A stretch of 64,000 nucleotides of DNA from contig NZ_CP112874.1 in NCBI RefSeq assembly GCF_029910235.1, positions 2,790,001 through 2,854,000 on the forward strand, in the 5' to 3' direction. The notes under the pieces are model-generated. The model had not been told where the DNA came from and searched no databases. It worked only from the letters and a program-made list of their open reading frames with translations. The translations under genes were made by a program, and so were the position numbers. Within the stretch, counting starts at the first letter, position 1. Every line of letters begins with the position of its first letter. This stretch comes from Pseudanabaena galeata CCNP1313 (GTDB lineage Bacteria > Cyanobacteriota > Cyanobacteriia > Pseudanabaenales > Pseudanabaenaceae). Positions 9,317 to 17,827 of the stretch are shown piece by piece.

Positions 9317-10093
9317 TTAAACCGATCGCGTCATTTGCACTCGATAGCGTTCCTTTTTGGTAATCATGATCTCACCAATAGTAACTCTGCCTTTGCCACG
9401 AATGGCGATTAGGTCGCCAGTTTTGAGTTGATAGTTAGGCTGAGAAACTGTTTTCCAATTGACGCGCACATCTTCGCCGTTAATCAGATCCACCATTTTG
9501 CTACGTGACATCCCAAAACCGAAAGAAGCAATCGCATCTAGTCTTAAGGATGCTTCCGTGGAAGTAAGTTCTTTGGTGACAGGAATGCGAATTTTTAACT
9601 CTTCCCACGCGATCGCATTGACCTTGACGGGAACTGTTCGCACTTGATTAAAATGGATTTGCAAATATTCCATGAGTTCTGGAACAACGATCGCCTGTGC
9701 GCCTTTTTCGCCTAAGACATTGACATCACCTACCTTTTGACGCTCGATACCCGTACCAAGGAGCGCACCCAAAAAATCACGATGGGTTGCGGTGTCAAAT
9801 AGGAAGTTTCCAGAAATTGATATGGGTGTAAGACTGACCATTGACTGATCGAGGGGCAATTCAGAACGGGCGATCGCTAATCTTTGGCGTTCGGCTTGTT
9901 CATAGCCACCCCATGCTAGGCAATGGATTTCGGTCATTTTGCCGAATACTTGTAGCGCTTCCGTAATTTCGGGCGGTGATAGAAAATCACTGCATACGAC
10001 ATCCCATGTTTGGATAGCGCGATCGCCTAAATCCAGCAATCGGCTAAGGGTATCGCGATTTTCAACATGATTCAATAGGTCACGAGGTAGCAT
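9317..10093 (-). CDS. Photosystem II S4 domain protein
   Basis: A 258-residue protein of the PSII S4 family (YlmH-like RNA-binding proteins of cyanobacteria and plastids). The N-terminal part (1-170) has the family pattern including MTEIHCLAWGGYEQAERQR and LGALLGTGIERQKVGD. The C-terminal S4 domain (about 182-240) reads SLRLDAIASFGFGMSRSK, then INGEDVRVN and LKTGDLIAIRGKGR, typical of the alpha-L RNA-binding motif. The start ATG shares its A with the stop of the upstream PRC-barrel gene (TAATG), so translation is probably coupled. The exact role in photosystem II is unknown. Confidence 0.88.
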   Translation of the reverse strand: MLPRDLLNHVENRDTLSRLLDLGDRAIQTWDVVCSDFLSPPEITEALQVFGKMTEIHCLAWGGYEQAERQRLAIARSELPLDQSMVSLTPISISGNFLFDTATHRDFLGALLGTGIERQKVGDVNVLGEKGAQAIVVPELMEYLQIHFNQVRTVPVKVNAIAWEELKIRIPVTKELTSTEASLRLDAIASFGFGMSRSKMVDLINGEDVRVNWKTVSQPNYQLKTGDLIAIRGKGRVTIGEIMITKKERYRVQMTRSV

Positions 10094-11091
10094 TAAATTT
10101 CGTCAAATTCCTCTTCGGGAATGCGTTGTTTGGACTTGTCAGGAATTTTGGTTTCGCCCCAAGCATCACGGATCTGCTGTTGGGTTTCGTTACGAAAATT
10201 AGTTTTAGGTGATTCTAAATAATCGTCTTCAAAATCATCATACTCATCATCGTAGTTATCGATGGGGGCAGGTGGTGGGGCGATCGGGCGCGATGGCTCA
10301 GGACGAACTTCGGCTCTGGCTTGGCGACGTTGTTGCTGTGGGGGATTTACAGGTATGCGCTCCTCAGCCCAGTTATCGCCATCGTCCCATGATTGTTCTT
10401 GACGATAGACAGGACGTTGTTGCTGCGGTGGTGGTGAATAGGTGCTTCTTGTGCCAGATGACAGGGCATTGTCGCGAATGGTGGTGGATGGTGGCATGTA
10501 GTCATCCTCGAAGTCATCTTCCCAAGGTGCTTTACCTAGTCCTAGACGCTCTAGCAAGCCTTTGCTAAGTTGGGTCATCCGATCTTCCATGCCCTCGGTG
10601 ACAATAATGCGATCACGTCCTACAGCAATGATTTCATTGACATCAAGCTCGTAGGTACTAATCAGGCTGGCAGGAATAATTGGGTTACCGATGGAGGCAA
10701 CGATTAAGAAAAGTAAATCACCCGTCTCTGGGTCAAATTTAAAATCGCGTACTTTACCAAGCAATTCACCTGATTCTGTGACTACTTCGTTGTTAATCAG
10801 GGTGGTGTAGCGCTCAGTAATTAAAATATCTTCGAGTACCGACTCGTCATCTACCAAGATGGCATCTGGGCCTAGTAGGTCAATATTGTCAAGGGACATG
10901 AAAAATGTGTCACCTATGCCGATCGGTGTGCCTGGTACAAATCTTTCAGCGACGGTCATGCCGACGACCCGCCTCTGATCGACATCTAGCCAGATTTGGG
11001 TGACGATGCCAAGCCGCACGGCTGAGCGCTTGCTAAAGACTTGCAAACCCAATACGGCGGCACGTTGACGAAGATTTTCCGATTGCATCAT
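10093..11091 (-). CDS. PRC-barrel domain protein with disordered acidic tail
   Basis: A 332-residue protein. Two PRC-barrel domains are visible: about 5-80 (LGLQVFSKRSAVRLGIVTQ onward) and about 92-165 (EVVTESGELLGKVRDFKFD onward). From about 190 the chain is rich in Pro, Gln, Asp and Arg and looks disordered, with a conserved-looking end IPEEEFDEI. PRC barrels are known from ribosome maturation (RimM) and photosynthetic reaction centre subunit H. The stop overlaps the start of the PSII S4 gene by one base, so the pair form an operon and may work together. Two ATGs are adjacent at the start. Confidence 0.82.
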   Translation of the reverse strand: MMQSENLRQRAAVLGLQVFSKRSAVRLGIVTQIWLDVDQRRVVGMTVAERFVPGTPIGIGDTFFMSLDNIDLLGPDAILVDDESVLEDILITERYTTLINNEVVTESGELLGKVRDFKFDPETGDLLFLIVASIGNPIIPASLISTYELDVNEIIAVGRDRIIVTEGMEDRMTQLSKGLLERLGLGKAPWEDDFEDDYMPPSTTIRDNALSSGTRSTYSPPPQQQRPVYRQEQSWDDGDNWAEERIPVNPPQQQRRQARAEVRPEPSRPIAPPPAPIDNYDDEYDDFEDDYLESPKTNFRNETQQQIRDAWGETKIPDKSKQRIPEEEFDEI

Positions 11092-11328
11092 GGCGGTGAC
11101 GTGGCTCTAAAAGATTCCCAAACAATCCCCAACGAGTGGGGCATGAACTAAACAGGACGGTAAATACCTAGCCCTGATCTTAGCAGACTAGATCCCCGTC
11201 GGTATCTTAACGTTTGTTCGGTCGATTGTTCGGGCGATCGCCTATTGTGTCAATCAGGCTCTAGTCATTGAATTTAGTGGTATGAAAAACATAGAAACTG
11301 TGTGAAAGTAAGCTTTAAATTCTTTGTT

Positions 11329-11445
11329 ATGACATTACAAGAACTACAAAAATAAGTATTGCAATTGCCAATTAGCGATCGCTGGCAGTTGGTGCAAACT
11401 CTCCTAGAGTCTCTAAACCGCGAGTCTCAACCAATTGTAAAACGT
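11329..11445 (+). pseudogene. Antitoxin remnant broken by a stop codon
   Basis: The plus strand reads MTLQELQK, a TAA at 11353-11355, then in the same frame VLQLPISDRWQLVQTLLESL. This is the N-terminal pattern of small cyanobacterial antitoxins of the type MTLQELQKQVLQLPxxDRWQLV; a CAA to TAA change explains the stop. No partner toxin remains on this strand. The 3' limit is approximate. Confidence 0.6.
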
Positions 11446-11466
11446 ACTCTATTTCTGCCAAACATT

Positions 11467-11664
11467 TCACTTGAAAGGAATATATTCAACCGCATTAATC
11501 CATTCGTCAGGCTCCGAAGCTTGAGCGATCAATTCTAGATCTTTTACGAATTGCCCAATTGTGCCACCGAGTTGATGTCCAAAGATTAACCCTGCAAACT
11601 GTTTGCCTTCTGTTTGCCAAGTCTCAGCTAGAACTTTAAAGCGAATGTCTTGGGCAAAGAGAAC
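11467..11664 (-). pseudogene. PIN-like toxin, C-terminal remnant (DUF5615 type)
   Basis: A reverse-strand open frame of 65 codons without a start codon. It begins VLFAQDIRFKVLAETW and continues through FAGLIFGHQLGGTIGQFVKDLE to VEYIPFK. This is the C-terminal half of the PIN-like toxins that usually follow DUF433 antitoxins. The N-terminal half with the first acidic residues is gone. It follows the DUF433 gene by one base. Short direct repeats GTTCTCT flank the junction (11662-11678), compatible with deletion between repeats. Confidence 0.65.
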
Positions 11665-11665
11665 T

Positions 11666-11977
11666 TTAGAGAACTCCTTGAGCTTTCATCCTGATGTAAA
11701 AAGGCGATCGCATAGATTGGCTAGTACTTTTTTGGACTTGCTCCCATTCTTCTTTGATTTCTTGGTCAATTTCTTTCTGATGATCGAAGTAATAACCCAT
11801 TGCTGCATGGGCTTCTGCGGGTGTTAGGTAAAGGTGTTGACAGCATATTTCTTCGACTGACCAACCATAGGCGAGGTAATCCATGACGATTTGCGCTACT
11901 CGAATGCGTGGTAAGCGTTGCAGTCTGGCGGGTTGGTTGTCGCTTTTTTCGATATGTGGATAACTTAGAGCTAACAT
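11666..11977 (-). CDS. DUF433 antitoxin-like protein
   Basis: A 103-residue protein with the DUF433 helix-turn-helix pattern: RLPRIRVAQIVMDYLAYGWSVEEI, then LTPAEAHAAMGYYFDHQKEID. In this family the motif RI.V..IV......G.S.EEI..  followed by YLT.AE..AAL.YY binds DNA in the operator of its own toxin-antitoxin operon. The C-terminal tail normally holds a PIN-like toxin. Here the toxin (11467-11664) has lost its N-terminal half, so this antitoxin seems to be an orphan. Confidence 0.8.
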   Translation of the reverse strand: MLALSYPHIEKSDNQPARLQRLPRIRVAQIVMDYLAYGWSVEEICCQHLYLTPAEAHAAMGYYFDHQKEIDQEIKEEWEQVQKSTSQSMRSPFYIRMKAQGVL

Positions 11978-12254
11978 GATATTTTGCTTTTTTCTGGCTA
12001 AGTTGCCATATTTTTACAGTATAGTCTTTACTGAGGTTGATAAGATTTTCTTAAATGATGAGCTAATCATAGTTTCTCTATTTCAAACCATTCAAACCAT
12101 CAAAAACTTTAATAAAGTGTTTCCAAATAGAATGATCTATAAATTATTAGATGGTAGATATTAGCTTGGTAAAATTTAGTAGATAGTATCTAATCCTTTA
12201 CCAACATAATTTTAAGTCTGTATCTAAGAAGAAATTTTAATGAGATAATGTTAT
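11978..12254. other. AT-rich spacer before the ATPase gene
   Basis: About 280 bases, strongly AT-rich, with no gene or HIP1 octamer that I can see. It should contain the promoter of the ATPase-TOPRIM operon; no clear operator is visible. Confidence 0.4.
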
Positions 12255-13436
12255 ATGAAACTAGATTTAATGTATTACTGCCAAAATGATGATTTACCTG
12301 ATAAGTGGATTCTAGAAGGATGTCGATTAGGAAATATCAACTTAATTGTTGGTAAAAATGCATCAGGCAAGACAAAAACTCTTAGAGCAATCAATCTTAT
12401 AGCGTCATTACTATCTGGTGAAGTAGATGGTACTAAAATGATTCTTCTTTCAAGAGAATCAAGAGAGTGGACACTTATCTTTGATTCCCATGATGACACA
12501 CAAAAGAGAACTTACGTCTTAAAATTTAAAAATGGAAAAGTTGTTGAAGAAAGCTTTACAATTGGCTCAAAGAAATATTTAGATCGCAATCAATCTGGGG
12601 AAGGAAGAGTATGGGCTGAGAAGTTGCAAGAAGAAATCGATTTTCAGACTCCTATTTATGAAGTAGCTGCCCTAAAGCGGCGTGATTCTATTCAGCATCC
12701 TTTTTTTGAAGAACTTTATGTTTGGGCAAGTTCCTTACGTTACTATCAGTTTGGGACAGAGTTAGGCAAAAGAAAACTCATGCTTAATACCAAAGATATT
12801 AACTCTATCAGAGAAAATATTGATTTTAAGAATACTGGTCATGTGGTTAATATTTTTGTTTTAGGCAAAGAAGAGTTAGGAGACAACTTTATTGACGCAA
12901 TAAAATTAGATATGGGATTAATAGGATACAAAATATCCGAGATTGGTACTAAATCCCCCATTTCCGAAGAACCAGTCCAAGAGGGTGACCTTCAATGTTT
13001 ATATATTCAGGAAGTTGATTTGTTTGAAAAAACAGAACAAAGATATATGTCTCAAGGTCTTTTTAGGGCATTGTCTCTAATAATTCAAATTAACTATTCA
13101 CTTCTTGCTGAAAAGCCTAGTTGTATATTGATTGATGATATTGGTGAAGGTCTAGATTTTGAGAGAGCTTCAGCTATGATTAAAGTACTCATTAGCAAAG
13201 CAGAATCTGGTTTAGTGCAATTAATAATGACCACTAATGATCGCTTTATTATGAATGGTGTTCCTCTTGAGTACTGGTCAGTAATTGAGCGCAAATCTGG
13301 CTTAGCAAGACTTCATAACACTTATAATTCAAAGCAAGTTTTTGACGACTTCAAGTTTACGGGGTTGAACAATTTTGATTTTTTCTCTTCTCAGTTTTAT
13401 CTTGACGGATTTGGTGAAGAGGAGATAGAAAATTAG
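12255..13436 (+). CDS. SMC/OLD-like AAA ATPase, candidate defence protein
   Basis: A 393-residue P-loop ATPase of the AAA_15/AAA_21 kind. Walker A is GKNASGKT (about 33-40). An ABC-type signature-like segment MSQGLFRAL sits at about 265-273, Walker B ILIDDIGEGLD at 291-301, and a switch-like TTNDRF near 327. The Walker B has Asp-Asp instead of Asp-Glu, with a Glu three residues later. The stop codon overlaps the GTG start of a DUF4276/TOPRIM-like gene by one base. Such ATPase-TOPRIM pairs (OLD, PARIS, AbiL) act in phage defence; this role is inferred from architecture only. The region is AT-rich and lacks HIP1 sites. Confidence 0.75.
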   Translation: MKLDLMYYCQNDDLPDKWILEGCRLGNINLIVGKNASGKTKTLRAINLIASLLSGEVDGTKMILLSRESREWTLIFDSHDDTQKRTYVLKFKNGKVVEESFTIGSKKYLDRNQSGEGRVWAEKLQEEIDFQTPIYEVAALKRRDSIQHPFFEELYVWASSLRYYQFGTELGKRKLMLNTKDINSIRENIDFKNTGHVVNIFVLGKEELGDNFIDAIKLDMGLIGYKISEIGTKSPISEEPVQEGDLQCLYIQEVDLFEKTEQRYMSQGLFRALSLIIQINYSLLAEKPSCILIDDIGEGLDFERASAMIKVLISKAESGLVQLIMTTNDRFIMNGVPLEYWSVIERKSGLARLHNTYNSKQVFDDFKFTGLNNFDFFSSQFYLDGFGEEEIEN

Positions 13437-14137
13437 TGAAAAGACTTGCGATTTTTGTAGAGGGACAAACAGAGAAAATTTTTGTTAGAAAATTACTTGA
13501 AGAGATTGCTGGTAAAAGCAATATTGCTATTGCCGAGCAAGATATGCAAGGTAAACAGAATAGTAGATTTACAGCATTAACTATGAGTGATCCTGTTACT
13601 GCACAAACCAAATATTACGTTCTAATATGTAATTCTGGCAGTGATAATAGTGTTGTTTCTGATATTCGTGATCAGTATGTTAGCTTGGTAAGCTCTGGTT
13701 ACAGTAAAATAATTGGATTAAGAGATGTTTATCCAATTCCAATTACAGGTAAGGGTATTTTAGAGCGAAGGTTACTTACAGTATTACCAAGAGGAAGTGT
13801 TGCTTCACATATAGTACTTGCTGTAATGGAAGTAGAAGCATGGTTCTTGGCAGAGTGGAAGCACTTTGTGAAGATTGACATAAACCTTACCATATCGTTA
13901 ATTCAGTCAAGTTTAGGGTTTAATCCTAAACTTGACAATATGGAGAGTAGAAATCATCCTGCCGAAGATTTACATCAAGTTTATCAGCTTGTAGGTAAAT
14001 CTTATAGAAAGAAAGAGAATCAGGTAAATAGAGTAGTTTCAAATTTAGATTACGAATTCTTATACTTAGAGCTTGCGGCTATTGTCCCAAGTCTTGGGAA
14101 ATTTATTAGTTATATTGATGACTTTATGAAGCTTTAG
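13436..14137 (+). CDS. DUF4276/TOPRIM-like protein, partner of the ATPase
   Basis: A 233-residue protein beginning at GTG 13436, overlapping the ATPase stop (TAGTG). The start IFVEGQTEKIFVRKLLEEI is the EGxTE motif of DUF4276 and RloB-like TOPRIM proteins, with the catalytic-type Glu at residue 9. Later come IIGLRDVYP and VMEVEAWFLAEW, which match the acidic strand and the MExWLLA helix of that family. TOPRIM domains cut or nick nucleic acids in OLD-type systems. Substrate and trigger are unknown. Tight coupling with the ATPase gene is the main functional clue. Confidence 0.72.
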   Translation: MKRLAIFVEGQTEKIFVRKLLEEIAGKSNIAIAEQDMQGKQNSRFTALTMSDPVTAQTKYYVLICNSGSDNSVVSDIRDQYVSLVSSGYSKIIGLRDVYPIPITGKGILERRLLTVLPRGSVASHIVLAVMEVEAWFLAEWKHFVKIDINLTISLIQSSLGFNPKLDNMESRNHPAEDLHQVYQLVGKSYRKKENQVNRVVSNLDYEFLYLELAAIVPSLGKFISYIDDFMKL

Positions 14138-14260
14138 TTACGATCGCATTGTTTGAAGCTTTTTCCAAGCAGCCTCATTATCAGTTTTTACTTTCTAGCT
14201 CCACACTACATTTATTCTCAAAGCGATCGCAAGTCCACACTAGCGACTCAGCAAAACTTT

Positions 14261-15901
14261 TCAGTTAGTAAAAGAAGATTCGCGATGCTTGATCAACGTC
14301 TCCACAGGCAACGCACTCCGCAGATGTTGCCAAGGTAAAACTTGATTCACATCCCAATCCTCATGCACATACCAAGCAAGGGGCGGCAACTGTCCCCGCA
14401 ATTCCTTAAAGGCGCGTTTGTAAGAGCCATCACTCGGCACATCCCCATCGCTATAGCTGCAAGCCAAAATTAATAACTTAGTCAAACGGCGATCGCCTCT
14501 CGAAATAAGCGCTTGCACCAGTGAATCTTTGTAACTCTCAGGACGAAAATCTATCCCTTTCGGTAATAGCTTCTTACGGAAATACTGCATTTTCTTCTCA
14601 GCGGTCGTGCTGACACCTTGCCACTGCCAAGGCGTATGAGATTTCGGAACAAAGGTACTGCAACCAAAGGTGATTTTTAATTTTGGTGCAATCTTACGCA
14701 GGGAAACTAGCATCTCAATCGTTTGCTCGATATCGTCATCATTTTCCATCGGCACACCTGCCATCCCATAGAGCTTTAAAGACTTCAAACCACCAGCCTG
14801 AGCATTGATCGCCGCTTGCTTAATTTCATCATTGTGCAACTTCTTATTAATGATTTCCCGCAAACGTTCAGAACCACTTTCGATCGCAATAGTAACAGAC
14901 CGACTATCACGAGTAGAGAGAATTCTTGCTAATTTCTCTGTCAGTGTATTGGTACGCACCGATGCAAGACTGAGGCGCACATCATCAAACTGCGGCTGAG
15001 CGAGATGATCTAGTAAAGTATCAAATTCAGGATGTTGGGTAATCGAAGCACCGAGCAAACCTAAACGTTTGGTTACAGTTAGTCCTTTAGCGATCGCAGG
15101 CATCAGACTTGACTCTAAACTCGCAGTCCGAAAGGGAAGCGTGAGATAACTAGCTAAACAGAAGCGGCACATCTCTGGGCAACTCCGCACCACTTCCACC
15201 ATAAAAATGCTTTCCCATGCTGCTTTTTCGGTCACAACCGTAGAAGCTGAGAGCGTATTGCCTTTGTAGGTTTGTTTATGGATGATTGCGGGAATCTCGG
15301 AATCAATGGGTTGAATGGAAGTAATTGCACCATCATCGGATTCGTAGGTAACTGCATAGAACTGCGGAACATAAATTCCATCTAGTTTTGCTAAATGGCG
15401 CAATTTTACTTCACGGCTAGCATGACGTACTTCTTGATAAGCATTGAGGAAGTTCCCAATTAATTCTTCGCCATCACCGAGTAAAACAATATCAAACCAT
15501 GCTGCGAAGGGTTCAGGATTGGCGGTGAGGACTGGTCCCCCACCGAATACTAATGGATGCTCATCAATGCGATCGCAAGTATCAATGGGAATCTCAAATT
15601 TTTTTAATGCGGCAAGAATATTGACATAATCCAGTTCCCACGAAAATGAAAAGCCTAAGATCTCAATCTGGCGGGGTAAATCCTCATGGGCATCGGTAAA
15701 CCAACGACTGACATTAACTTGCGATCGCGTGGCTAGGTTTGCCCAAACTCCTTGATAGCCTAAGCTGGTAATTCCTACGGTGTAGGTATTTGGAAAAGCA
15801 AAGACAATATTTACTGCATCATGGTCTGGTGTAGTGGGGTCAAACAGTAAATATTCAGACTGAAAATAGGATTGATTCAAGGTTTCGGCAATAGATCGCA
15901 A
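14261..15901 (-). CDS. B12-binding domain radical SAM protein
   Basis: A radical SAM enzyme of the cobalamin-binding kind (546 aa from the start I chose). The N-terminal part (about 30-180) has the B12-like fold signature with IVFAFPNTYTVGITSLGYQG and FGGGPVLTANPEP. The radical SAM core has the cluster motif CPEMCRFC, followed by LGLLGASITQHPEF and AIESGSERLREIINK. Related cyanobacterial proteins are of unknown substrate. No ATG opens the frame. TTG 15899-15901 is the last likely start before conserved sequence; the longer frame runs into the hairpin at 15936-15991. The C-terminal end (residues after 480) has no family motif that I know. Confidence 0.82.
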   Translation of the reverse strand: MRSIAETLNQSYFQSEYLLFDPTTPDHDAVNIVFAFPNTYTVGITSLGYQGVWANLATRSQVNVSRWFTDAHEDLPRQIEILGFSFSWELDYVNILAALKKFEIPIDTCDRIDEHPLVFGGGPVLTANPEPFAAWFDIVLLGDGEELIGNFLNAYQEVRHASREVKLRHLAKLDGIYVPQFYAVTYESDDGAITSIQPIDSEIPAIIHKQTYKGNTLSASTVVTEKAAWESIFMVEVVRSCPEMCRFCLASYLTLPFRTASLESSLMPAIAKGLTVTKRLGLLGASITQHPEFDTLLDHLAQPQFDDVRLSLASVRTNTLTEKLARILSTRDSRSVTIAIESGSERLREIINKKLHNDEIKQAAINAQAGGLKSLKLYGMAGVPMENDDDIEQTIEMLVSLRKIAPKLKITFGCSTFVPKSHTPWQWQGVSTTAEKKMQYFRKKLLPKGIDFRPESYKDSLVQALISRGDRRLTKLLILACSYSDGDVPSDGSYKRAFKELRGQLPPLAWYVHEDWDVNQVLPWQHLRSALPVETLIKHRESSFTN

Positions 15902-15935
15902 TATCGCTATTATGCCAGTAATTTTTGATCGCTGA

Positions 15936-15991
15936 ACCAATAGCCATTTTGAAAAGTGTTGCAAAGCAACACTTTTCAAAATGGCTATTGG
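15936..15991. repeat. Perfect 26 bp-arm palindrome
   Basis: Arms 15937-15962 and 15966-15991 around a three-base loop, starting CCAATAGCCATTTTG. It lies between the radical SAM gene and the gene at 15998-16465 and overlaps the upstream part of the radical SAM frame. It may attenuate or end transcription between the two genes. Confidence 0.75.
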
Positions 15992-15997
15992 TTCTAG

Positions 15998-16465
15998 TTA
16001 AGCAATCCGCATTTCCTCAATAAAGGAAATCCCATCAAAAACTCCATCCTTAAAGGCTTGGGTGCTACGAACGCGATGATTTTCGCTTAGTAAAGTCATT
16101 GTTTCTATAAACGTAATGAGCGCACCATCTTGAGTCTTATTTGCCCGAAAACAAACTAAATCCTGACCAGCATCCCATGCGATCGCCGAAAAATCACTAT
16201 AACTACTTGAACACATTTTCAAAATTCGATCCTCAAATTGCCCTTCAAAATCAAGCTGAAGGCGCGAACCATCGGCGTATTCATACTTGTTCACCTGTTG
16301 ATACTGATTACCTGCGATCGCGATCGTAAAGCTGCCGACAAAGCTCCGCGAAAAATGTCCCTGCTGATCAGTTTTAATATACTCACCCTTCCAAGTGCCA
16401 ATATGACGGGTAAATATTTCAGGAACTTGTTCTAAATTTGGAGTAATTTCAGAGGTTGTAATCAT
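15998..16465 (-). CDS. DUF3598-like (calycin-type) protein, function unknown
   Basis: A 155-residue protein without membrane segments. RHIGTWKGEYIKTD near residue 20 is the G-x-W motif often seen at the start of calycin or lipocalin barrels, and the rest alternates short beta-strand-like stretches (FSRSFVGSFTIAIAG, YEYADGSRLQLDFEG, MTLLSENHRVRSTQAF). Cyanobacterial DUF3598 proteins have this look. No catalytic motif is visible. Start ATG at 16463-16465. The gene follows the FAD monooxygenase on the same strand, separated by a hairpin, so co-function is uncertain. Confidence 0.5.
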   Translation of the reverse strand: MITTSEITPNLEQVPEIFTRHIGTWKGEYIKTDQQGHFSRSFVGSFTIAIAGNQYQQVNKYEYADGSRLQLDFEGQFEDRILKMCSSSYSDFSAIAWDAGQDLVCFRANKTQDGALITFIETMTLLSENHRVRSTQAFKDGVFDGISFIEEMRIA

Positions 16466-16504
16466 TTAATTTGTTTTTTCTAAACAACTTTGCATTTATG
16501 GTTT

Positions 16505-16537
16505 GAGAGAGTGCGCCCCGAAGGGGCGCACTCTCTC
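16505..16537. terminator. Hairpin past the monooxygenase gene
   Basis: Perfect 15 bp arms (16505-16519, 16523-16537) around GAA, GC-rich next to the loop, seven bases beyond the stop of the reverse-strand monooxygenase. Reverse-strand continuation is AAACC rather than a T run, so termination is likely but not certain. Confidence 0.6.
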
Positions 16538-16543
16538 TATTTG

Positions 16544-17614
16544 TTAACGACGACCAATTTTTCGACTTACTTCGCGACTTGTGCGTTGATATTCATGGAC
16601 AATTGGTAATCTCTCGGTCTGGTATTTTTCGAGCGCCTCGTCAATACTGGCGCTCGATTTGAGATACTGCGTTAGCAACAAGCCATCTTCCCATCCTGAA
16701 GTCATACCTCTAGCGCGAGTAGAACTCTTCGCGTGAGCCGCATCACCAATTAAAAGAACGCGCCCATCATATAACTGAGGTAAGGGATCGATATCGTAGG
16801 AGTAACGACAAATCATCGTTTCTGGATGTGTTGATTCAATTACCTTTCGGGCATCTTCTGGAAGTTTCGCTAATTCTTGAGCAGGAATATTTGTATTAAT
16901 CGGCTGTAGCATTCCCTTCTCAGCATCCGTTTGTTCAGTTTCAATAAAGAATCCCCAATGGGTATGAGTAGCATCAATATGAAAAAAATTGGCATAAATG
17001 CCGCGACCCCGCACATAAACAAAAAAGTTACCTTCGGGACAGAAGCTATGATCTTCAACAATTCCGCGCCAAACGAGATCCCCTAAATAGTGAAGCTCAA
17101 CATTGGGAACGACAGACTGACGCACCTTAGATAGAATCCCATCCGCACCAATAATTAAATCTCCTTCCCATTGACTACCATCTTTAAAATGGGCGATCGC
17201 ACTACGACCAGTTTGAGAGATTGTAGCTAATTGAGCATTAAATTGAATCCGATCGGTTGGTAAAGTATCGAGAATTGCTTCTAAAATTGCCTTGCGATGG
17301 ACGAGCATTCCTGGCAGTTCATCTTCCGCATAGGTAACAGATTCTGAATTGATGAATCCCCCCTTAAGATTACGGAACTCAAACAATTTAACAGGATTAC
17401 CAGCTTCAATAATTTTTTGAGTGATTTTGGGGTTGCCCTCATGCAGAGCTTTCATTCCCGATTGGACGATTAGAATGCCGCATCCATCGGTACGGACTAC
17501 TGGGGCTTTCTCAAACAAGGTAACTTGAAATCCTTCTTGAATAAGTAGACTGGCAAGATAAGCCCCTGATGTTCCTGCGCCGATAATACCTATCTTGCTG
17601 TTGGTAGAAATCAT
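16544..17614 (-). CDS. FAD-dependent monooxygenase (PHBH fold)
   Basis: A 356-residue flavoprotein. The dinucleotide-binding motif GIIGAGTSGAYLASLL begins at residue 8, followed by an acidic strand end LFEKAP. A second FAD motif, GDLIIGADGILSKVRQ, lies near 150 and the ribityl-binding GRVLLIGDAAHAKSSTRARG near 285. This is the order seen in aromatic-ring hydroxylases of the p-hydroxybenzoate type. An AGAGG ribosome binding site precedes the start. Substrate unknown. No transporter or aromatic pathway gene is near, so its role cannot be read from context. Confidence 0.85.
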   Translation of the reverse strand: MISTNSKIGIIGAGTSGAYLASLLIQEGFQVTLFEKAPVVRTDGCGILIVQSGMKALHEGNPKITQKIIEAGNPVKLFEFRNLKGGFINSESVTYAEDELPGMLVHRKAILEAILDTLPTDRIQFNAQLATISQTGRSAIAHFKDGSQWEGDLIIGADGILSKVRQSVVPNVELHYLGDLVWRGIVEDHSFCPEGNFFVYVRGRGIYANFFHIDATHTHWGFFIETEQTDAEKGMLQPINTNIPAQELAKLPEDARKVIESTHPETMICRYSYDIDPLPQLYDGRVLLIGDAAHAKSSTRARGMTSGWEDGLLLTQYLKSSASIDEALEKYQTERLPIVHEYQRTSREVSRKIGRR

Positions 17615-17742
17615 TTGAGCCTCTTTGACGTTTAATTTGGCGTTGTTTTGATCATAATCAATATTTCTTTATCTATCAGCTTTTTGTATTTTATGTAACA
17701 TTGCCATAACTCTAACTTAGAAACTATGTAAGAGTTACTTTC

Positions 17743-17822
17743 TATTGAAAAAAGCTCCAAGAGATCCCCCCAATCCCCCTTTTTAAGGGGAGGGGTGGGG
17801 GGATCTAGACAATTCTTAAATG
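17743..17822. repeat. G/C-rich palindromic repeat, family G, copy 1
   Basis: An imperfect palindrome starting AGATCCCCCCAATCCCCC and ending GGGGGGATCT, flanked by TTACTTTC and GACAATTCTTAAATG. The same flanks and core occur at 46357-46475, and the core again at 55454-55530. A common intergenic repeat type in cyanobacteria. Confidence 0.75.
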
Positions 17823-17827
17823 GGTTC

